11,965 nucleotides of DNA from the NCBI GenBank assembly GCA_002367235.1, contig DFBC01000044.1, positions 1-11,965 of the forward strand. Direction: 5' to 3'. Below are positions 6,474-11,965 of this stretch, in pieces. The stretch is from Cellvibrionales bacterium UBA3090. Lineage in GTDB: Bacteria > Pseudomonadota > Gammaproteobacteria > Pseudomonadales > Porticoccaceae. The translations under genes and the position numbers were made by a program. The notes beneath the pieces are model-generated. The model was not told the DNA's origin and searched no databases. It saw only the letters and a program-made list of their open reading frames with translations. Position 1 is the first letter of the stretch; every line of letters begins with the position of its first letter.

Positions 6474-6833
6474 ATGTGTACTTGTAAAGAACAGCCAGCG
6501 TTAATTGAAATTAGTAATACACATGCAGATTTTATGTCCAGGTTAACCCAGCAAGATGTTGGTCACTGGGCACTGCTCATGTCATGCCCAGAGTGTAATC
6601 AGCTTTGGAGGGTAGACGAGAGTGTTAAATACCAACCGTGCTATGCAGTAAAAATATCCAGCCGAGAAAACTGGGAAGAATTTGATAGCGAAAGCCTTAT
6701 AAAAGAGCAGATGATAGAAAATCGTGGTGGTCTCACCCAGCACTATTGTATGTGGTCAAAATGTAATTTTAAGAAAGTAAAAGGCAGTACACTTTGTGTT
6801 AACCATCTTTGGGAAACGGGGTCGCGGGAGTAA
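6474..6833 (+). CDS. Small cysteine-rich, probably zinc-binding protein of unknown function
   Basis: A 119-residue soluble protein that I cannot name. Cysteines form two apparent groups. The first is C2 and C4 (MCTCKEQ) with C38 and C41 (SCPEC). The second is a C-terminal C92-x4-C97-x10-C108-x2-H111 finger, in which YCMWSKC is followed by KGSTLCVNHLW. The latter resembles a short zinc finger seen at the end of many uncharacterised bacterial proteins. The first group fits a zinc ribbon split by a helical insert containing several Trp and His. AGG at 6465-6467 is 6 bases before the ATG. Three of five isoleucines use the rare codon ATA (residues 61, 76, 81), and the surroundings are AT-richer than the flanking genes, a hint of later acquisition. 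Its downstream neighbour is another cysteine-rich small protein. Confidence 0.75.
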   Translation: MCTCKEQPALIEISNTHADFMSRLTQQDVGHWALLMSCPECNQLWRVDESVKYQPCYAVKISSRENWEEFDSESLIKEQMIENRGGLTQHYCMWSKCNFKKVKGSTLCVNHLWETGSRE

Positions 6834-6900
6834 AAGGCTTAACAAGCTAATGGCCTCGACTGACGTTTTTCCACTTCGGCCCAACATGAGAAAAATAATC

Positions 6901-6906
6901 TATAAT
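6901..6906 (+). promoter_or_regulatory. Consensus -10 hexamer before the small zinc-ribbon gene
   Basis: A perfect TATAAT lies 65 bases before the ATG at 6972, in the AT-rich gap after the 119-residue gene. No acceptable -35 hexamer lies 16-18 bases upstream (that stretch is GC-rich), and there is no TG extension. The call therefore rests on the -10 alone and would need an activator or an unusual promoter. The 138-base gap (6834-6971) otherwise contains no gene. Confidence 0.3.
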
Positions 6907-6971
6907 TTTTACGCTTACCCAATGTTTAGGTTTAGACTGGCTTTTTAGGAAAACTTCTAAAGGAATCTCAA

Positions 6972-7163
6972 ATGGCAACTTATGAATGTAAAAAATGTGG
7001 AATGAGTGTGAATGCCACTTGTGGCAAGTGTGGTGCCCCATTGGTCGATGGTAGCTTAGAGCTTGATGATGGCAGCAAAGTGCAAATTTCGGAATGCCCA
7101 AATGGTCATGGGAAAATTAAATCACCCATGTGCTGTGGTGAGGATATGAGTTGTAGTCTATGA
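6972..7163 (+). CDS. 63-residue zinc-ribbon/rubredoxin-like protein
   Basis: A very small soluble protein with nine cysteines. YECKKCG (C6, C9) and CGKCG (C17, C20) make a compact four-cysteine zinc knuckle pair. After an acidic LELDDGSKVQ linker come C42 and H46 (ECPNGHG), then PMCCGEDMSC with C54, C55 and C61. It could bind one or two zinc ions, or iron in a rubredoxin-like site; no enzymatic domain is present. AGGA at 6961-6964 lies 7 bases before the ATG, a good site, and a strong terminator follows directly, so this is a real expressed gene rather than a chance frame. I do not know its function. It may act as a small metal-binding or protein-interaction module. Confidence 0.82.
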   Translation: MATYECKKCGMSVNATCGKCGAPLVDGSLELDDGSKVQISECPNGHGKIKSPMCCGEDMSCSL

Positions 7164-7173
7164 CGTTATAACA

Positions 7174-7205
7174 AGTCGGGCAGATTGCTTGCCCGACTGA
7201 TTTTT
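7174..7205 (+). terminator. Rho-independent terminator after the zinc-ribbon gene
   Basis: A perfect 9-bp stem (7174-7182 with 7190-7198, GC-rich) around a 7-base loop is followed after two bases by five T residues at 7201-7205. It begins 11 bases after the zinc-ribbon stop. On the minus strand the tail is not T-rich, so it serves plus-strand transcription mainly. It still lies in the 54-base convergent gap downstream of rpiA and may contribute there. Confidence 0.85.
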
Positions 7206-7217
7206 CCTGGGGAATTC

Positions 7218-7919
7218 TTAATCGGTTGCGTAAATAGTTTCTACGCCGTCCTCAGTCCCTAGCATCAATACATCGGCTGGTCTTAGGGCAAATAAACCAT
7301 TCGTCACGACGCCGGTAATATTATTGATTTTTTCTTCCAGTTCGCGTGCCGGGCTGATGGGGTGTAGGTGGTGAACATCGATAATGACATTGCCGTTATC
7401 GGTTATCACGCCTTGTCGATAAACCGGGTCGCCTCCAAGTTTCACTAATTCTCTCGCCACATGGCTGCGTGCCATGGGGATCACTTCGACTGGAAGTGGA
7501 AAGGTACCCAGATGATCCACCCATTTGGAGCCATCGGCAATACATAAAAACTCTTTGGCCACGGCCGCAGTAATTTTTTCTCGAGTCAGCGCTGCGCCGC
7601 CACCTTTAATTAATTCCAGGTGGGGATTAGATTCATCGGCACCGTCCACATAGATCGTGACTTCATCAACAGCGTTTAGATCGTAGACGGGAATACCGTG
7701 TTGTTTCAGTCTGTTTGCAGAGGCTTCTGAGCTGGCAACCGTCCCTGCAATTTTTGCCTTGTGCTCTGCCAGTAAGTCGATGAAAAAGTTGGCTGTGGAG
7801 CCAGTGCCAATGCCGATGATGCTCTTGTCATCGATCTTGTTCAGTGTGTAATCCACGGCAGCCTGGGCTACAGCTTTTTTGAGGGCGTCTTGAGGGCTTA
7901 GGGTTCTGTCTGAAGTCAT
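7218..7919 (-). CDS. rpiA: Ribose-5-phosphate isomerase A
   Basis: A 233-residue enzyme that interconverts ribose 5-phosphate and ribulose 5-phosphate in the non-oxidative pentose phosphate pathway, in the cytoplasm. The phosphate-binding GIGTGSTA (36-43) is present. So are VDGADE (91-96, with D92 and D95) and KGGGAALTREK (105-115), whose K105 and E114 correspond to E. coli K94 and E103. FPLPVEVIPMA and GVITDNGNVIIDVH complete the family signature. It is about 14 residues longer than the E. coli enzyme, mostly at the N terminus. No clear Shine-Dalgarno precedes the ATG, but no other start lies upstream in frame, and a consensus -10 lies about 43 bases away. It is divergent from ilvA with 154 bases between, an arrangement I recall from Pseudomonas. 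Confidence 0.97.
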   Translation of the reverse strand: MTSDRTLSPQDALKKAVAQAAVDYTLNKIDDKSIIGIGTGSTANFFIDLLAEHKAKIAGTVASSEASANRLKQHGIPVYDLNAVDEVTIYVDGADESNPHLELIKGGGAALTREKITAAVAKEFLCIADGSKWVDHLGTFPLPVEVIPMARSHVARELVKLGGDPVYRQGVITDNGNVIIDVHHLHPISPARELEEKINNITGVVTNGLFALRPADVLMLGTEDGVETIYATD

Positions 7920-7961
7920 GGCAGTTAGGTCGTGACCGGATAGTGATTGATTAGATGGATT

Positions 7962-7990
7962 ATTATACGGATCAATGCCTGAAAGGACAG
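7962..7990 (-). promoter_or_regulatory. Likely rpiA promoter
   Basis: On the minus strand TATAAT (7962-7967) is a perfect -10. Seventeen bases upstream, CTGTCC (7985-7990) matches only three of six -35 consensus bases. Transcription would start near 7955, giving a leader of about 35 bases before the rpiA ATG. The rest of the rpiA/ilvA gap (7920-8073) must also hold the ilvA promoter, but I found no good hexamer pair for it. Confidence 0.4.
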
Positions 7991-8073
7991 ATAATGTGGA
8001 TGAGTGCTGGCTTTGCTGGTGTTGAATATTTACTATTACTCTTTAGCAGCTAAATCAAATAGTTAGAATAAAA

Positions 8074-9585
8074 ATGCCCGAAAGTTATGTAAAACGAATT
8101 CTCAACGCTCGTATCTATGACCTAGTGGTGGAAACACCTATCGACAAGGCGGCTCAACTTTCAGAACGTATTGGCAATGAAGTATTGCTGAAGCGAGAGG
8201 ATTTGCAGCCGGTGTTTTCATTCAAGTTGCGCGGCGCCTATAACAAGATGTTGAGTCTCAACGAGGAGCAGTTGGCCAAGGGTGTTGTCGCGGCATCGGC
8301 GGGAAATCATGCGCAGGGCTTGGCCTTGTCTGCACAAAAACTTGGCGTGAAAGCGACCATTGTGATGCCCAGTACCACGCCGCAAATTAAAGTAAATGCG
8401 GTAAAAGCTCGGGGTGCCAAAGTGGTATTGCGTGGTGACACCTATGACGAGGCGTCAGATTACGCTCAAAAACTGGTTGTAGAAAAGGGTATGACGTATA
8501 TCCATCCCTTTGATGACCCCGATGTCATCGCTGGCCAGGGCACCATCGCCATGGAAATTTTACGGCAGGTTTCCGGCCCGCTGGATGCAGTATTTATTCC
8601 GGTAGGTGGCGGCGGTCTCTGTGCGGGTATGGCTGCCTATATCAAATACGTGCGCCCTGATATTAAAGTGATCGCCGTAGAGCCGGATGATGCAGCTTGT
8701 TTGGATGCGGCGCTGAAAGCGGGTCGCAGAGTTAGATTAAAACATGTGGGTATTTTTGCCGATGGCACTGCGGTAGCTCAGATCGGTAAGGAAACCTTCA
8801 AGATACTCAAAGAAACGGTCGATGAAGTGGTGACGGTTTCTGCCGATGAAATCAGTGCGGCGATTAAGGACATTTTTGATGACACCCGATCCATCTGTGA
8901 AACCTCGGGTGCCTTGGGTGTGGCGGGTTTAAAGAAGTATGTAGAGCGGACCGGTGTAACGGGACAAACTTTGCTGGCGGTAGATAGTGGCGCCAACATC
9001 AATTTCGATAAGTTGCGCTATATCTCCGAGCGCACGGAAATTGGTGAAAAGCGCGAGGCTATTTTGGCGGTCACTATCCCCGAGCAGGCGGGAAGTTTTA
9101 AGACGTTCTGTTCGGCACTCAGCAAGCGCAGCATTACGGAATTTAATTACCGCATGGGCGACATCTCTCAAGCGCATATCTTTGTGGGTGTGCAAGTCAT
9201 ATCCGATGAAGATCGAGCGAATTTGGTGGAGGATCTTCAGGGCAAGGGGTACCCCCTGGTTGATATGACGGATAATGAAATCGCCAAATTACATATCCGG
9301 CATATGGTGGGCGGCCGAGCGACTGAAGCGACCGATGAGGCTGTCTATAGTTTTGAATTTCCCGAGCGCCCAGGTGCGCTGATGGGTTTCCTGAATAAAC
9401 TGGGGGGCCGTTGGAATATCTCAATGTTCCACTACCGTAATCATGGTGCGGCCTATGGCCGGGTTTTGGCCGGGTTGCAGGTACCTGTAGAGGAGAGGGG
9501 CAAGGTCGCTCGGTTCCTGGATGACTTGGGTTATACATGGACAGAAGAGACTAACAATTCAGCCTATCAGGTTTTTTTGAGCTGA
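8074..9585 (+). CDS. ilvA: Threonine ammonia-lyase, biosynthetic (threonine deaminase)
   Basis: A 503-residue PLP enzyme that deaminates L-threonine to 2-ketobutyrate, the committed step to isoleucine. It aligns end to end with E. coli IlvA (514 residues). In the catalytic domain (about 1-325), FSFKLRGAY holds the PLP lysine K51, SAGNHAQG (75-82) binds the substrate carboxylate, and PVGGGGL (176-182) grips the cofactor phosphate. Two ACT-like regulatory domains follow, about 328-400 (REAILAVTIPEQAGSF) and 423-495 (YSFEFPERPGALMGFL). Having both means the isoleucine-inhibited, valine-activated biosynthetic form is expected, not the short catabolic TdcB type. The ribosome binding site is poor. 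No leader peptide or attenuator was seen upstream. It is convergent with the alkaline phosphatase gene. Confidence 0.97.
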   Translation: MPESYVKRILNARIYDLVVETPIDKAAQLSERIGNEVLLKREDLQPVFSFKLRGAYNKMLSLNEEQLAKGVVAASAGNHAQGLALSAQKLGVKATIVMPSTTPQIKVNAVKARGAKVVLRGDTYDEASDYAQKLVVEKGMTYIHPFDDPDVIAGQGTIAMEILRQVSGPLDAVFIPVGGGGLCAGMAAYIKYVRPDIKVIAVEPDDAACLDAALKAGRRVRLKHVGIFADGTAVAQIGKETFKILKETVDEVVTVSADEISAAIKDIFDDTRSICETSGALGVAGLKKYVERTGVTGQTLLAVDSGANINFDKLRYISERTEIGEKREAILAVTIPEQAGSFKTFCSALSKRSITEFNYRMGDISQAHIFVGVQVISDEDRANLVEDLQGKGYPLVDMTDNEIAKLHIRHMVGGRATEATDEAVYSFEFPERPGALMGFLNKLGGRWNISMFHYRNHGAAYGRVLAGLQVPVEERGKVARFLDDLGYTWTEETNNSAYQVFLS

Positions 9586-9635
9586 TCTGGTTGCCCGTAT
9601 CGATGATAAATTGACGGGGCCGTTGAGTTGGATGG

Positions 9636-9660
9636 ACTGCGCGGTTGTTAATGCAGTTTT
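9636..9660 (+). terminator. Weak terminator-like hairpin after ilvA
   Basis: ACTGC at 9636-9640 pairs with GCAGT at 9653-9657 around a 12-base loop, and T residues run from 9657 to 9660. The 5-bp stem is marginal. It lies 51 bases after the ilvA stop and overlaps the last codons of the convergent phosphatase gene. It is the only T-tailed hairpin found in this gap. Confidence 0.28.
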
Positions 9661-11099
9661 AGATGGCGGCGCATCAGTTGATTGATCGCTCGCTGGTCGG
9701 TTAATACGGGTATATGTTCTAGCCCCGGGCCTTCCATAAACACCGGCACATTGATGCCCGTGTGCGTTTCCCACTGGCTGTGAGGCGATGAGTTAGTCGC
9801 GTAATTAACGGCCATGAGCTCACCAGACAATGTCTTTAACACGGCATAGTAGCCCGTTGGATAGCTCTCAATTTTTAGTGCATTACTGGAGGCCTGATAG
9901 CTTTCGGGTAGGGGGACAACCTGCCCTGCATGCCCATGATCCGCAGTAACAATAATCAACGTATTGGTCTGTTGAGCTGCGAACTGCCGACCCACAGAGA
10001 CCGCTTTGTCGAAGGCTTGGATTTCGCCAATCTGACCACATGGGTTCCGCTCGTGAGCTTGCTTATCAATGGATGCACCTTCAACCATCAGAAAAAACCC
10101 GTTGTCATTATTCTGAGATAGAGCCTGTATGGCGCGACTGGTCATTTCAGCCAGTTCAGGTGTGTCTCTGTGGTCGGGGTTTTTTTCACAGCTAAAGGGT
10201 CGAGGGAAAATCGCTTTGCCCTGGTTGTCGGTTTTGATCAGTTCGGCGCGTCGATGATGCTCGCCTTGCCATTCAACAGGGAGGTGTGTCCGGGCAAAAA
10301 GCCCCAATAATCTGGTTTTACTGTGAGCCGTTTGTGACTCTTCTTTTGTGCTTAGAAATTGATAACCGTGACTCAGTGCTTTGTCCAGAATGGTGGAGTG
10401 GTTCGATTCATCCACTTCCAGGCGTTGATTAAATAAATCTGTACCTCCGCCGAGTAACACATCGATATCTGCGGCCGCGAGTTGTTCTGCGATGGATCCG
10501 GGGCCGCCATTTTTCTTTAAGTCGCGTGCGCACTGTTGGGTCTTGTCAAGGGCGCTGTTGGCGAAATGCATGGCCGAGGCGCTTTGGCAGTATCGGTGAG
10601 CAGCATGGGTGGCAAAAGCTGCCGGTGTGGCATCGGTTAGGCTTGATGTGGTTACCAGTCCGGTTCGATAGCGTTGGGCCTGGGCATCTTCAAGGATGGT
10701 TTTTTGATCGACATCCCCATGCGCACTGGTAGAAATTCGTCCCTTGCTGGTAAAAAATCCAGTGGCCAGTGTACTGGCAGTATTGGCACTATCGGCCACG
10801 TATCGGAAATGATCGGGATTATCTTCACGTAGTGTCTTGACCCTGACCGAACTCCTGACGGGCATTTTCTCCATAGAAAACATACCCTCGGAATCGTATA
10901 AATAATTGCGTGCCATGGTGATCTGATGTTCATCCATACCGTCACCGATAAATAAAATAACATTGGTGGCAGGAGGGGTGCCCGCAGTGGCTTGGCGTGG
11001 CGCTGCATGAATGAGCGTAGTGGATAGGGTCGCAATGACGCTGACAAAAATAGCAAGCGTACAGCGAGTAACCAATGAGGCGTTAGGTATTCTTAGCAT
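9648..11099 (-). CDS. Alkaline phosphatase, PhoA family, secreted
   Basis: A 483-residue periplasmic phosphomonoesterase. The N terminus has a basic start, a hydrophobic core and a probable cleavage near LIHA-AP, a Sec signal peptide. Numbering from one residue upstream (TTG 11102), the E. coli PhoA active site is present: D54 (FIGDG), nucleophile S105 (DSAN), D157 and T159 (TDATPAA), R170, E341, D346, K347 and H350 (EGASIDKQAH), D388 and H389 (TADHG), H447 (ETHTG). Cysteines 172/191 and 305/355 could make the two PhoA disulfides. The D157/K347 pair matches the E. coli-type metal and phosphate environment. I chose ATG 11099, with GAG about 9 bases upstream; the TTG just before it is weaker. 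The start lies 38 bases after the pyruvate kinase stop, too short a gap for a clear Pho box, and none is seen. Confidence 0.95.
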   Translation of the reverse strand: MLRIPNASLVTRCTLAIFVSVIATLSTTLIHAAPRQATAGTPPATNVILFIGDGMDEHQITMARNYLYDSEGMFSMEKMPVRSSVRVKTLREDNPDHFRYVADSANTASTLATGFFTSKGRISTSAHGDVDQKTILEDAQAQRYRTGLVTTSSLTDATPAAFATHAAHRYCQSASAMHFANSALDKTQQCARDLKKNGGPGSIAEQLAAADIDVLLGGGTDLFNQRLEVDESNHSTILDKALSHGYQFLSTKEESQTAHSKTRLLGLFARTHLPVEWQGEHHRRAELIKTDNQGKAIFPRPFSCEKNPDHRDTPELAEMTSRAIQALSQNNDNGFFLMVEGASIDKQAHERNPCGQIGEIQAFDKAVSVGRQFAAQQTNTLIIVTADHGHAGQVVPLPESYQASSNALKIESYPTGYYAVLKTLSGELMAVNYATNSSPHSQWETHTGINVPVFMEGPGLEHIPVLTDQRAINQLMRRHLKLH

Positions 11100-11137
11100 C
11101 AATGGGTACTCGCAGGTCTAGAGTTCGAGGGTTGTGT

Positions 11138-11965
11138 TTATTCTGTGGCTACGGTCAGCAGGTCGCCCAACCGTCTGATTTGGATGGCATCAATACCGGA
11201 ACCGGCCAGTGCATCAGAGATAACGACTAATCGATCTTCTGGGGAAAATTCTGGGCGATCTATCATGATTTTTGCCGCCGTGGCGAGGGTCTTCTCTGGA
11301 TCCTCGCTGAAGTTGATCCGGAAGCTCAAGACGTTGCGGTTTAGTACCAGCTGACGGCGAGTTCGGCTGTCGTTGGTAAAGGCACAAATAATGGGTGCTT
11401 GGGGGTGGCAGTTGGTGACGTAGTTGGCCATCCTGCCTCGTCTGGTGGGAACGATAATAGCCTTGGCGTTAATCGATTCAGCCAGTTTCACTGCGGCGGC
11501 GGCAATCTCTTCCTTATCATTTTTCAGTTCCAAATCCTTGGTAAATTGCAGGCCGGGGCTGTGCTCAATGGAATTGGCAATTCGAGAGAGTATCTCTACG
11601 CACTTTACGGGGTGCTTGCCGATGGTTGTCTCGCCAGACAGCATAATGGCATCGGCTTCTTCGTAGACAGCGTTGGCCACATCGGTTACTTCTGCCCGAG
11701 TCGGTATCGGGTTTTCGATCATGGATTCCAGCATGTGTGTTGCGACAATCACGCGCTTGCCGCGCTGGGCGCAGAGGCGAATAATTCTTCGTTGTACCCG
11801 CGGTAATTTTTCGATGGCAATTTCTACGCCGAGATCACCACGTGCCACCATGACACCGTCGGAGACGTCGACAATTTCGCTGATGTTTTTAACACCTTCC
11901 TGATCTTCAATTTTGGAAATAACTTTGATTTTGTCTGCTTTGTCGCCAAGTAATTCTCGTAGTTG
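11138..11965 (-). CDS. pyk: Pyruvate kinase, C-terminal 275 residues (5' end beyond the window)
   Basis: The frame is open to the right edge, so only the C-terminal part is visible; a full enzyme is about 470-490 residues. It transfers phosphate from phosphoenolpyruvate to ADP, the last step of glycolysis. VISKIEDQEG holds the catalytic lysine (K220 in E. coli PykF) and the metal-binding Glu. VARGDLGVEI supplies the second metal ligand Asp. PTRAEVTDVANAV and IMLSGET complete the barrel. The C-terminal allosteric domain begins around AAAAVKLAESINAKAII. The usual ATQML segment reads VATHMLESM, with His for Gln, and the C terminus IDAIQIRRLGDLL differs from the E. coli PykA and PykF endings, so I do not assign it to either type. 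The phosphatase gene follows 38 bases downstream on the same strand. Confidence 0.95.
   Translation of the reverse strand, partial: QLRELLGDKADKIKVISKIEDQEGVKNISEIVDVSDGVMVARGDLGVEIAIEKLPRVQRRIIRLCAQRGKRVIVATHMLESMIENPIPTRAEVTDVANAVYEEADAIMLSGETTIGKHPVKCVEILSRIANSIEHSPGLQFTKDLELKNDKEEIAAAAVKLAESINAKAIIVPTRRGRMANYVTNCHPQAPIICAFTNDSRTRRQLVLNRNVLSFRINFSEDPEKTLATAAKIMIDRPEFSPEDRLVVISDALAGSGIDAIQIRRLGDLLTVATE

Noticed and set aside
6836..6890. attC-like (integron cassette) site: GCTTAAC followed by AAG just after the 119-residue gene, GTTAAGT 14 bases before that gene, and a second TAACAAG after the 63-residue gene
   Set aside because: No GTTRRRY core occurs within 150 bases downstream of 6836, the internal stem is poor, and the hairpin after the second gene ends in a T-run like a terminator. 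No integrase is present, so a cassette cannot be supported.

Overview
The window looks like ordinary chromosome from a gammaproteobacterium. The protein sequences (IlvA, RpiA, SrkA, PhoA-type phosphatase, YcgM-type hydrolase) align by eye with Escherichia coli and Pseudomonas relatives. The divergent rpiA/ilvA pair and the FAD oxidase, small membrane protein and FAA hydrolase row match arrangements I remember from Pseudomonas. Base composition is moderate, and a marine Cellvibrionales-like host is a guess. There are no rRNAs, tRNAs, insertion sequences, CRISPR arrays or integrase genes. No gap between genes exceeds about 190 bases.

Layout, left to right. (1) 1-2651: a plus-strand operon of a 2-hydroxyacid (probably D-2-hydroxyglutarate) dehydrogenase, a DUF4870-like membrane protein and a YcgM-type fumarylacetoacetate-hydrolase-fold enzyme. 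A strong hairpin with a poly-T tail on the minus strand precedes it. (2) 2681-3860: a minus-strand MaoC-type dehydratase, a plus-strand DUF1653 protein and an unrecognised minus-strand 108-residue protein. (3) 4050-6292: a 12-helix major facilitator transporter 5 bases ahead of the stress-response kinase gene srkA, behind a leader holding tiny overlapping reading frames. (4) 6293-7205: an AT-richer patch with two small cysteine-rich, probably zinc-binding proteins, closed by a good intrinsic terminator. (5) 7218-9585: rpiA (minus) divergent from ilvA (plus). (6) 9648-11965: a periplasmic PhoA-family alkaline phosphatase lying 38 bases downstream of a pyruvate kinase gene that runs off the right edge, both on the minus strand.

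Taken together, the window is central carbon and amino-acid metabolism (2-hydroxy/2-keto acids, ribose 5-phosphate, threonine to 2-ketobutyrate, pyruvate kinase) plus stress and phosphate functions. The first operon fits removal of by-products of serine biosynthesis and the TCA cycle. I see no convincing new multi-gene system. The least explained parts are the cysteine-rich pair, the transporter-kinase pair with its leader, the orphan hairpin at the left end and the 108-residue protein.
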